Below are positions 1 through 7,357 of a stretch of 11,229 bases of DNA, one piece after another. The position numbers and the translations under genes were made by a program. Position 1 is the first letter of the stretch. The number at the start of each line of letters is the position of its first letter. The stretch lies in the NCBI GenBank assembly GCA_015478945.1, contig JABUQX010088207.1, forward strand, positions 10,001 through 21,229, given 5' to 3'. Source of the stretch: Trachelipus rathkii. Taxonomy: Eukaryota > Arthropoda > Malacostraca > Isopoda > Trachelipodidae. Below the pieces are notes generated by a model that saw only the letters and a list, made by a program, of their open reading frames with translations, had not been told where the DNA came from and searched no databases.

Positions 1-312
1 AAATAATATATTAATAATATAATAAATTTAGCTCGAACAAAAATTAAAGCCGTTTAACTTTGTAATATTTTTTGTTTTAAATAAGATGTTGAATTTTGTT
101 AATTATATTTGATATATTTTGATTAATATTGTTTATAATACTTTTAGTTATTAATTAATCAAAAATCATAAATTGTGATATTGGGAATTTTTGAATGTTT
201 ATAATATTGTTATTATAATTGAAATACGACTATTAATTTAATTACATGCTAATTATTTTTTAAAATTAATGTTAACTGATATAGTCATTTTCTCCATTTT
301 CTTTATTTACAG
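1..312. other. A+T-rich non-coding DNA
   Basis: No gene is seen here. The stretch is almost entirely A and T with short alternating runs and no open frame of note. Its right end, a pyrimidine-rich tract followed by TATTTACAG (304-312), looks like a 3' splice site of an animal intron, so part of it could be intron; this rests on one short motif. Confidence 0.5.
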
Positions 313-429
313 GTTTTGTTTAGAAGCACTTTGGGATACAGTTTAGGTGGAACTGATATTTTTGGACTATTTTTGATGGATTTTGAATGCGGATGTAAAA
401 TAGAAGCTCTCAGGAATTTGTGCGTTTAA
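313..429 (+). other. Possible exon remnant after a splice-acceptor-like motif
   Basis: Directly after TATTTACAG the frame starting at 313 stays open for 38 codons and ends with TAA at 427-429. The conceptual peptide has a short acidic/Cys patch and I recognise no family in it. The same frame is already open from 277, across the supposed acceptor, so openness is weak support. No 5' exon or donor can be paired with it. It could equally be chance. Confidence 0.15.
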
Positions 430-720
430 ATCAACTACGCTTCCAGTGTCAAATCGAGTCAGTCAGCGAGATTTTGACCAGACTGCGCCTTTGCATGATA
501 GTTGAGTTGTAATCTTCGTCAATTTACGGCAGCACCGGTAGTTTTTGGTTGCCAACTGGGGTCATTGCGTCTTCGCGTTAATCAGTACGAGATAAGAGGC
601 TAAATTACGACTACAAAGCCAATAGAACCGTCACAGGAACTGGTTTAGATACGTCCTACACGAATCTAAGGATTTTTTTCTGTTCTACTAAGTCCCACTA
701 GCAATATTCAGAGGGGTGAT
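313..720. other. Less A+T-rich island of unknown origin
   Basis: This stretch, clearest from about 400 to 700, is visibly richer in G and C than the DNA on both sides and lacks its homopolymer runs. Short open frames exist (for example about 30 codons starting near 503 on the + strand), but none has a recognisable motif. The change in composition suggests a fragment of different origin: a decayed exon, an old insertion, or part of the LTR or leader of the downstream element. No choice can be made from the sequence alone. Confidence 0.35.
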
Positions 721-1750
721 CTCTCTTTGTCAATTCATGACGAAGATTTCCCCAAACAATACAAATTTGCCAAGCAGTTTAAAGGTGGAAAATCCAATAG
801 GAAGTACTGTAGTACAGAAATATAATTTTCTCCACACAAATAAACACAATTTCACACTAAAGTTAAATTAGATAGAAACTATGGCAAGTGGTATTCGCTT
901 ATATACCTTGGGTCTAATAAGCAATTATGCTCATTATGCATAAGTTTCATAAATTAGATAGGAAATTGTGCAAATGTGACATGCAATATACTATCGCCTG
1001 TGGGCTTTAGATAATATAATAGTATGTCCATATTTGCAATATCTCAAAACACAAAGAGGTGTTAAAATATAAATAAAAAACAAATGTTATTGTTTTCCGA
1101 AACAGACAAAACACATTTGAGAAAACCGTTACTGATTAGAGTTGCCCCCATTAAAGCCATAAGGAGAAAAAAGGGCTATTTTTAATGTGATGAAAGTGTG
1201 AAAATAAATGAAAAAAAAAATCTAAAGACATTTTTAATATATAAAAGAATGTTTTACAGAAGTTAATTTTGATTAATGACATTATTGTGTTTGTTTGTAT
1301 GTTTTTTTTTTTTGTTTTTTTTTTCAACGGACAAAAACTAGAAAAATAATACAAAAAATTAATAATTGCATTTTTCTTATGTACGGTTGAGGGAAGTTCT
1401 TTTGAGAATACAATAGAAAAATGTGCAATTAATAGCTTTAAAATAATTAATTAAGAATTGACTAATTAATCTTTTTTTTTATTTATCTAAATGATAAATA
1501 GGAGTTAGAGAATCCATTTTAAGTGAAAACCATTTTTCTAATTATCATTAGTGTAAGAATTAGAGCTAGTTAAAAGATTAATAAATCAAAAACAGTCAAC
1601 AGAATACAATAAGACGTCATAAGAAGATGTTAAATGTCAAAAATGATGTGTGCTGAATTGGTTAGATCTTCAATAATATATGAATGAAGACCAAGAGTAG
1701 GAGTATTCGGAGGGAAGTGGAAAAAAAATCGGTATCTGAATATTGAGTAT
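721..1750. other. Non-coding A+T-rich DNA with poly-T/poly-A runs
   Basis: No gene seen. The main landmarks are long T runs around 1302-1324 and an A run around 1210-1220, which create a lysine/phenylalanine-rich spurious frame on the - strand. There is no motif, repeat pair or RNA gene that I can support. Confidence 0.5.
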
Positions 1751-1814
1751 CCGGAGTGGAGGGAAATTTGTCGTTGATGGAGAATCATTTAGGGAGGATA
1801 TCGCCTCCAGAGAG

Positions 1815-1844
1815 AGGGATTGAATCCTTGGCGCATCAATCCCT
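1815..1844. repeat. Perfect 9-bp inverted repeat (hairpin)
   Basis: AGGGATTGA (1815-1823) is mirrored by its exact reverse complement TCAATCCCT (1836-1844), with a 12-base loop. The loop contains TGGCGC, which resembles the start of a retroviral primer binding site, but only about 7 bases fit that idea. A pyrimidine-rich run (1842-1920) follows. Function unknown. Confidence 0.5.
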
Positions 1845-2060
1845 TATTCTTCGTTCACTTCTTTCCACCCCCACTCATTTCTTCGTTCATTTTTTTTTCC
1901 CTCATTTCTTTCCTTTCTCGTGCGGCATTATATGCACATACAACAGACACACACATTCGTTTTAATATATAAATATGTTTTACTTTTATTGACTATAAAT
2001 CTACTAATTACTTTTTCATTATAATTAATGTCAATTATTATATTTGTTCGTAACCCGCGT
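1845..2060. other. Pyrimidine-rich run, then A+T-rich DNA
   Basis: No gene is supported. Positions 1842-1920 are mostly C and T on the + strand (several TTTCTT/CCC blocks), followed by CA-rich ACACACAC-like bases near 1947 and plain A+T-rich sequence. A 69-codon frame covers 1756-1965 but starts with GTG and is made of this low-complexity run. Confidence 0.4.
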
Positions 2061-2160
2061 ATATTTACAGGTGGTAAAAATTTCGATTTTGGTTTTTTTT
2101 ATATAATTGATCATTAATTACATTTTGTCGGTTCACGGAATATTTACAGGCGGTAAAAAA
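2061..2160. repeat. Degenerate direct repeat around TATTTACAGG-YGGTAAAAA
   Basis: The core TATTTACAGG followed by T/C-GGTAAAAA occurs at 2062-2080 and again at 2141-2159, 79 bases apart. Similarity extends more loosely to both sides (a TTTG...CG...CG block before, an A/T-rich block with CGA after), suggesting a roughly 40-bp unit in two diverged copies. The 10-base core TATTTACAGG also occurs at 304-313. The core resembles a 3' splice site. Confidence 0.5.
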
Positions 2161-2326
2161 ACGAAGCGTTGTGTTTTTCTTTAAAACCGTTTTTTTTAGT
2201 AGGCTTAGGTTAGCTCAGTATTTTTTTTCTTTTTTGCTCGAATAAAAAAAATATAGTTTTTTTTAATTAAATCCTGAATTTAGCAATAACATAATTAATA
2301 ATTATCAAAGTAAGGTAAAACCTTTT
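2161..2326. other. A+T-rich spacer before the half-site array
   Basis: No gene seen. Contains several T runs (2190-2197, 2221-2229) and A runs. GCTCGAATAAAAA at 2237-2249 resembles GCTCGAACAAAAA at 32-44, which is too short to be used as an LTR match. Confidence 0.4.
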
Positions 2327-2498
2327 GGGTCAGACCCCAGGCCACCCAGATAAGGTCACTTTGACCAAAAGTCACCAAAGGTCACAAGGCACCAATAGGT
2401 CACCAAAGGATCAAAAGGTACCAAGTTCAACCAAGGTCAAAAGTCCAAAGCTCCAAGGTCACAAAGGTCACGAAAGGTCAAAATTGCCCAATTGACCC
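2327..2498. promoter_or_regulatory. Array of AGGTCA nuclear-receptor-type half-sites
   Basis: Perfect AGGTCA hexamers lie on the + strand at 2353, 2379, 2397, 2434, 2456, 2465 and 2475, with near matches GGGTCA (2327) and AGTTCA (2424). Inverted copies are TGACCA (2362-2367) and TGACCC (2493-2498). Arrangements seen: an inverted repeat with 3-base spacer at 2353-2367 (one mismatch from the estrogen-response-type palindrome), direct repeats with spacers of 3 (2456/2465) and 4 bases (2424/2434 and 2465/2475), and two extended CCAAGGTCA sites (2431, 2453) matching the FTZ-F1/ERR monomer consensus. AGGTCA is the core half-site of nuclear receptors. It also looks like a diverged tandem repeat of AAAGGTCACC-like units, so binding is an inference. 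Confidence 0.45.
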
Positions 2499-2583
2499 AA
2501 AAATACGGCAAAATTATGTAATTTCTGAACCTAAAACCTTCAGAAATTATTGATTTTGTAAAAAATAACAGAATTGTTAATTT

Positions 2584-3279
2584 ATGCTACTAGGAAAATT
2601 GGAAATTTATCTTACTGACCTAAAATATTTTAAAAATTATTCTACTGCAACAGAGATTATAAAAGCCACAATTTATAACAGAATTGGAAAAATAAATTGT
2701 TGGTATGTAAATTGATTGATTCCAACTTAGAAAATAATGATTCAACAGAGAACAAGGATGAGGACATGGATGATATCAATAAAGAAGACAATACAGAAGA
2801 TGTTAATCAAGATGAAGAACATGATGTAACAGAAGTGAAGACTACTGACGGACAGAAAACAGAAGAGAATAAAGGAGCAAAACCCAAGATAAGGGACACA
2901 AAAAGATATGGGACTTCCTCCAGTATATATACCTCCTTCTAACATTGATACAATGTCGTTAAACCCAAATCAGAAAACAGCTTGGGATTGGCATCAACCA
3001 GGAAATACAGAAAATACAACAAGAATACCTAAGGTGCTCCAAAAGACAAATGTTTTGGACAATACCTTTAATATACATTTAAATGCATCGGGGGCCACTC
3101 CCCCTTCAAATAAAAAGAAAACTTATCCTTCCTGGAATGGCCAAACAGAAATATTTAACAATAGAAGTGAGTTTAGTGGAGCTTGGGGACAGAACCAAGC
3201 AAGTGATACTTTATATGGAGGACAACCTCAGAATCCGTGGGGGCCATCCCAAAATATTTTAAATATTCCTTTGGTATGA
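2584..3279 (+). pseudogene. gag: Gag N-terminal region, broken in frame
   Basis: Three overlapping frames read as pieces of one gene. The first opens at ATG 2584 and stops at 2715 (43 codons). The second is open 2679-2942 and very rich in Asp, Glu and Asn; its first in-frame ATG is at 2766. The third, 2893-3279, has ATG 2908 and is rich in Pro, Asn, Gln and Trp, with several short tryptophan-containing motifs. The switches around 2712 and 2900-2940 look like indels, because composition and theme carry on across them. I recognise no folded domain; the region looks disordered. Linking it to Gag rests on position and strand and on a related Trp/Pro/Asn style continuing in the next piece (3345-3443). 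The start codon is uncertain. Confidence 0.5.
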
Positions 3280-3687
3280 GCCACCTCCTTAACAGTCTGG
3301 AAACAACTCCTTCCACAATGCAACTGATAAATCCATATCCATAGGACCCCCTTCATGGAGGTTATTACCCTAAAAATAAAATCAACAATATGCCGTATGC
3401 TCCATGGTCTAGGATGGATAGAGGACCGATTACCAGAAATTAAAGCTAAAGAATTGAAAAATTGTAGGAAAGACAATACCAAGACCAACTTGGTGGGCAT
3501 TAAATTTGAAGATTACTTCAACGTTGCAAGAGAAAGATACGCACGTTAGCCCTAATAACTGAAAGTACAGAAAATAGACTATGCCTAGAACTCACAACTT
3601 CTTTCTGAATCAACATCAGAGGCCCGCAATAATGCTTAAGATAATAGCTTTCAGGTGCAAACCCTAGAAGACTTTTGATTCAATTGA
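3280..3687 (+). pseudogene. gag: Gag middle region with capsid-like start, multiple frameshifts and stops
   Basis: The gene continues through short frame pieces. 3345-3443 encodes a Tyr/Pro/Asn/Trp-rich stretch matching the style of the preceding piece. 3355-3549 ends in a segment (FEDYF, then Arg-rich) that looks like the start of a retroelement capsid. 3546-3606 and then 3604-3687 carry on in alternate frames, the last interrupted by in-frame TAA and two TGA codons before the clean frame opens at 3688. The pieces abut with one- or two-base shifts and no gaps, as expected for one decayed gene. The capsid assignment is inferred mainly from position before the zinc-knuckle part. Confidence 0.5.
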
Positions 3688-4716
3688 AGATTTTCCTCAA
3701 ACCAGAATAAAGCCGAGACAATCTTCTGTTTATTGAAACAGTTCATGAAATTTCAAAGGAGACCACATGTAACTCTTACTGAATTTATGTTGGACTTGAA
3801 GAATCTCCTTTGGGAATATCAGAAAAAACTCATAGATATAGAGACTTCCTTTGGATTTACTTCTCAACAGATAAATATCTTAATTATGACTAAGATTTTA
3901 GAGAGTATGGAAGAGCTCAGAGATCATAGAAGACTAAGAGAAAAAGTCTTAAAAGTCTTTAATCCAGACTTGAGTTTCGTGGAAATTTTAGAGAAACTTA
4001 GTCAAATAGAAGAAGGAGTCTTATTCCAAACTAACCATAGAGCAGAACAAGATAGAAGAAATACAGCTAGAGTATTCTATACAGAGAACAATAGCACTAA
4101 TAATAGTGAAGTTAAAAAAGAAAGAACTGCATATAACCCTTCCATGAGGAACAGAACCATGGAATGGGGAAATAAAAAGAATACTTCTACCTTTTCAGGA
4201 AAAAGGACAAACCCTTCTTCAAATATAAGACCTAATAAGGGAGTAGTTAAGAAACTCTCCAATAAAGAAATAAAGTCAATGGACTATTGCCTAAAATGTG
4301 AATCTTTAGGTCATCATTCTAGAAACTGTGGTTGGAATACCACATACTGCAGAGTATGTAGAAAGTTCCATGCCCGGGGTTCGACGTCTAATTGTAAGAA
4401 TGCCCCTGTGTGGATCCCTAATGAAAATGAAAATAATATGGTAATACCATATAATAACCCCACTGATTTTGATAATGGGGTCAAAGCTCGAAGAGTCGAG
4501 ATTAAAAATGATTCAAATACTAGAAAGCCAAACTCTTACTCAAAGAATGAGCGTAGCTATCAAGGTAAGAGTTCCAAGAAAACAACCAGAGTTCATCTGA
4601 TTTCTAATCATCAAGTTGATCCAGAACATGAAGAAATATCTGGAGCTGAAGATGAAGAAGAAGGAAACGAACAGTTTTTTCAACCCGATCTCTCCGACAG
4701 AGAACAAAATTTTTGA
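3688..4716 (+). pseudogene. gag: Gag C-terminal part: capsid region and zinc knuckles
   Basis: The longest intact frame of the element: open from 3688 (stop just before) to TGA 4714-4716. No start codon belongs here; TTG at 3733 is not a credible initiator, and the frame is the tail of the broken gag. The first ~110 codons are helical and rich in Leu, Glu and Lys, as in a retroelement capsid. A basic, Asn/Ser-rich linker follows. Then comes a zinc knuckle of type C-x2-C-x4-H-x4-C (Cys codons 4288, 4297, 4327; His 4312), which binds RNA in this family. A second irregular knuckle has Cys at 4348, 4357 and 4393 and His at 4369 (C-x2-C-x3-H-x7-C). The end is acidic (EDEEE-like run near 4650-4668). 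It joins protease by a probable -1 frameshift. Confidence 0.85.
4707..4713 (+). promoter_or_regulatory. Probable -1 ribosomal frameshift site A_AAT_TTT
   Basis: In the gag frame the last codons are CAA AAT TTT TGA, so 4707-4713 reads A AAT TTT, the X_XXY_YYZ slippery heptamer in the correct phase. Slipping back one base avoids the TGA at 4714 and enters exactly the protease frame (next codon 4713-4715). The two frames overlap about 65 bases (the -1 frame is open from 4650). Gypsy-type elements commonly express pol this way. I see no clear downstream stem or pseudoknot by eye. Confidence 0.7.
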
Positions 4717-5330
4717 TTCTAGGCAAAGATTTAAATGAAGAAATGGTAAATAGGACAGTAATTAAAGAAAATACTTCAAGCTTAAAAAAGAGAGGTGTTA
4801 TAGTAACCTCTAGCTTCTTTGGTGTAGGAATTAGACCCCCAAAATTGGGATGTCATTATTTTTTGTCAATATTTTTGACTCCAGCAAAAGGTCAGAACGA
4901 GGTTGAAGTTCATAGCCTACTAGATTTAGGGAGCACAACCTGTTTGATATCGTTGGATAGATTAAAGGAAATAGAAAGAGAAGGAAGATTTAAACTGTCT
5001 CTTAAAGAAGCTAGTATTATAGTTCAAGGGATTGGAACTCAGATGATCCACCCCATAGGAGAAGTTGATCTACTTCTAAGGCTACACCAACAGTATTACC
5101 CAGTTACCTTTTTAGTGTGTAAGACTGGAAGTACTGGAGCTTGGAATGGAATTTTATTAGGTACAAGTATTTTAGCTAATCTACCTATAACCATAGACCT
5201 TTCTTCATCAAAATTAAATCTTAAAGAAGAGGATAACGAAATAAAAGTTAAAATCTTTGCCAAGTTAGGAAGTTTTTTTCTCATGAATCAAAATGAAACG
5301 ATAACTAAGAAAGATATCATAAACACATAG
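4713..5330 (+). CDS. pol: Aspartic protease region of Pol, active site altered
   Basis: The frame is uninterrupted and meant to be read as a -1 extension of Gag; it has no start codon of its own (TTG at 4713). The retropepsin active-site loop is visible at 4917-4946 as HSLLDLGST: the catalytic Asp codon is 4923-4925, but the usual Thr of the D-T/S-G triad is Leu (TTA, 4926-4928). The second half shows the family's ILLGTSIL-type segment after a Gly/Trp stretch (about 5140-5180), followed by the terminal beta strand and helix. Retropepsins work as dimers to cut Gag-Pol. The D-L-G triad probably weakens or abolishes activity. The frame stops at TAG 5328-5330, well before RT. The ~200-codon length is ample for a protease plus flank. 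Confidence 0.75.
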   Translation: MILGKDLNEEMVNRTVIKENTSSLKKRGVIVTSSFFGVGIRPPKLGCHYFLSIFLTPAKGQNEVEVHSLLDLGSTTCLISLDRLKEIEREGRFKLSLKEASIIVQGIGTQMIHPIGEVDLLLRLHQQYYPVTFLVCKTGSTGAWNGILLGTSILANLPITIDLSSSKLNLKEEDNEIKVKIFAKLGSFFLMNQNETITKKDIINT

Positions 5331-5372
5331 AATGATAAGTTAAAGTTAAACAATTAACAGTGATAACTGTAA
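5331..5372 (+). other. Cluster of in-frame stops between protease and linker
   Basis: After TAG 5328 the same frame meets TAA 5355, TGA 5361, TAA 5364 and TAA 5370, then is open again from 5373 to 5825 in the identical phase. The segment is A+T-rich with a small inverted repeat, ACAGT/ACTGT (5357-5361 and 5366-5370). Phase on both sides is preserved while the middle is stop-dense, which suggests a locally altered or inserted segment rather than a simple indel. Confidence 0.6.
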
Positions 5373-5940
5373 ACAGTAATTAATAGAGGCCAAGTGAAAA
5401 GCCTTACAGAGATTAATTTAATTAGAGGCTCTATTGAAAAGCCTACAAAGAGAGTTATTACTCAAGGCTTATTGGAGAAGCCTACAAAGACAATAATTAA
5501 CAAAGGCTCATTGGAAAAGCCTACAAAGGTAGAAATAAATAAGAATAATATTGTTCATCAAGAGAACAAAGAAAATTCACAACTTCCTCCAGTAAAGGAA
5601 GGACCTTTCATAGCAGATGAAGAAATAGAAGTTCAATTGCTATTAATAGAAGAAACAATGGCACCTGCTCAATCTTATGGTTATTTGAAAGTCAGACCTG
5701 AGAGTAAAGAAGATTTGAAACTGGAAAAGAAGTGTTTAATAACACCTGCTTTTTCCTTAGGGCCATTATATTTTGCAAACTCTGTATGCCCAGTTAGAAA
5801 CAATAATTATTTTGAGTTATATTAATCTAAGTGACAAACCATTTTATTTAAAAGAAAATAAAAACATAGGGAAATGTCTCGATTTTAAAAGTTTAAAGAA
5901 GAATATTTTAACAGAACTGCGCTATGCTAACAAGGAATAA
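5373..5940 (+). pseudogene. pol: Pol linker between protease and RT, with 13-residue repeats
   Basis: Open 5373-5825 in the protease phase, then continuing at 5821-5940 one base out of phase, ending at TAA 5938. The N-terminal part is four 13-codon repeats; a Gln/Pro/Glu-rich spacer follows. From about 5655 a segment ending near 5900 resembles the region before RT in Ty3/gypsy Pol (a beta-rich stretch, then N-L-S-D-K-P and a K-N-I-G motif at 5821-5875). The shift at about 5820 looks like a single lost base, since the reading continues naturally across it. GTG at 5394 is not a convincing start. This should be a fragment of Pol, not a separate gene. Confidence 0.6.
5387..5542 (+). repeat. Four tandem 39-bp repeats coding 13 residues each
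   Basis: Units 5387-5425, 5426-5464, 5465-5503 and 5504-5542 each begin AGGC and are exactly 39 bases apart. In the open frame every unit reads as 13 residues, with consensus GSLEKPTK followed by five variable residues with a conserved Ile or Val. Units 2-4 are close to each other, with E-K-P-T-K strictly kept; unit 1 is diverged. The period is a multiple of three and copies vary at silent and at five-residue tail positions, so the array expanded while the frame was coding. Confidence 0.85.
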
Positions 5941-5998
5941 GCAGAAGGATCTTACTTGTATAGTAACCTGCTAAAAATTTATAGATAAAAGCAGTTGA

Positions 5999-6930
5999 AA
6001 ACATGCATACAGAGAGATTATAACAGATAATTTAAGTAAAGAAGAAGCAGATGTTTCTATTTTACAGAAACCTGAGCATTTAGAAGAACTTCTAGATTTG
6101 TTAATGGAATACAAGGACGTTATTGCTCTAGATGACGACGCAGTTCCTGTGTGTCCCATACAGAAGTTTGAAATAGAACTTACCCCAGATGCTCCAAAGA
6201 TCATTTTTAGGAAACAGTATCGTCTCCCACATCGCTATTTGGAAGACATCGATAATTTTACAGATGCAGCTTTAAAAAAGGGATATATTAAAGCTTGCTA
6301 TTCGCCACATAGTTCACCTCTACTGGTGGTGGCCAAAAAGAACTCTAACAAACCAAGAGTCTGTATAGACTATCGTTATTTAAACTCTTTCAGCGTCCCA
6401 GATGTGTACCCATTGCCCTCAATAGACGAGATATTTTCGTCACTAGGAGGCAGTACAATTTTTACTAGTTGTGATTTAATAGACGCTTATCATTCCCTCG
6501 AAGTCGAGGAGGAAACACAGAAATTAATGGCTTTCCGTACAAGGAAAGGATTATTCTGCCCAACCAGATTATTATTTGGGCACCGCAATGCCCCAAGTAC
6601 CGTATGCTGGACATGCAAGTCGCGTTGTCCATTTATTAGGAGCCTATTGCCCAAGTGTATTAGATGATGTCTGAAATCATGGGTAAAAATGAAGGGTAGA
6701 ACATTTTGAAACTTAAAAGAAAGTTTTACTGCGTTTATGAGAAAATAATTGAGAGTTAATTGACCAAATGCTCGATTTCTACAAACTTCATATTGTATTT
6801 AGGATTTAAAATAGGAAGAGACGGAATTTCACCAGATCCAGCGAAGATGAATCGATGAAGAGTTTCGTCCCTCCAGCAAGTGTTAAAGAAACACAATCTT
6901 TATTAGGATTTTTCTGTATTTTCGCTTTTT
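5999..6930 (+). pseudogene. pol: Reverse transcriptase, fragmented
   Basis: Ty3/gypsy-type RT. The frame is open 5999-6667 (ATG 6098 is internal). It covers the fingers and palm: an E-L-T-P-D-A-P segment (6176-6196), the Y-R-L-P segment (6218-6229), a CIDYRYLN motif (6361-6384), motif A with TSCDLIDAY (catalytic Asp 6473-6475) and motif B F-G-H-R-N-A-P (6575-6595), where the usual Leu is His. Near 6600 the reading moves one frame; there V-L-D-D (6657-6668) gives the motif C Asp pair and is soon followed by TGA. Later pieces: the G-R-D-G-I-S-P-D-P segment (6814-6840) in frame 6799-6855 and a P-P-A-S-V-K-E-T thumb/connection segment in frame 6864-6930. At least three indels plus stops make it inactive. 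Confidence 0.9.
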
Positions 6931-6999
6931 AATTAGCGACTTTGCACTAATTGCGAAACCATTATAATAACTAATAACAAAGAATAATTAAGTTTGAGG

Positions 7000-7353
7000 A
7001 AGGAAGAACAACAAAAAGCATTTGAACTCTTAAAGGAGAAATTGGTTGTTCAACCTCAATTAACTTTTCCAGATTATTCCAAGCCATTTTTATAGGTACA
7101 GACGCCTGCGACTATGGAATAGGGGGAGTTCTTTACCAATTCGGACGATGGCAAAGAAAAGCCATTATCGTTCGTATCAAGAGTGTTAAGAGGCAGTGAA
7201 CTCAACTATGATATTATAGAAAAGGAATGTTTGGCTGTTGTCTTCTCACTACAGAAGTTTAAAAATACGGTGTTTGGTTACCCCATCACCATATTAACTG
7301 ATAATCAACCTCTTTGCTTTATATTTCGTAATAAGCAACAAACGGGACGCTAG
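7000..7353 (+). pseudogene. pol: RT connection and RNase H domain, fragmented
   Basis: Starts in frame 7000-7088 with the connection segment (KEEQQKAFELLKEKL, then F-P-D-Y-S-K-P-F). It shifts to another frame for TDACDYGIGGVLY (first catalytic Asp 7101-7103), then returns to the first frame for 7123-7353. That piece has the second catalytic residue in IIEKECLAVV (Glu 7219-7221) and the third in LTDNQPL (Asp 7300-7302). RNase H removes the RNA strand during reverse transcription. The three acidic residues are all present, but two compensating indels (about 7086-7092 and 7123-7132) and a stop at 7351 break the chain. The connection with RT is direct. Confidence 0.88.
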
Positions 7354-7357
7354 CCCG

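Noticed and set aside
1151..1354. 67-codon frame on the - strand, Lys/Phe-rich
   Set aside because: It is produced by poly-A/poly-T runs and has no domain, codon bias or neighbour to support it.
1829..1836. TGGCGCAT as a primer binding site
   Set aside because: Only the first ~7 bases fit common retroelement sites, it lies about 750 bases before gag, and no LTR end could be placed just upstream.
1756..1965. 69-codon + strand frame
   Set aside because: It begins with GTG, and most of it translates a pyrimidine-rich run; no motif is seen.
32..2249. GCTCGAAYAAAAA at 32-44 and 2237-2249 as LTR ends
   Set aside because: Thirteen bases, with surrounding sequence not matching, are too few in DNA this A+T-rich.
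3228..3500. 90-codon - strand frame across gag
   Set aside because: It lies antisense to recognisable gag pieces and has no motif; a shadow of the coding strand.
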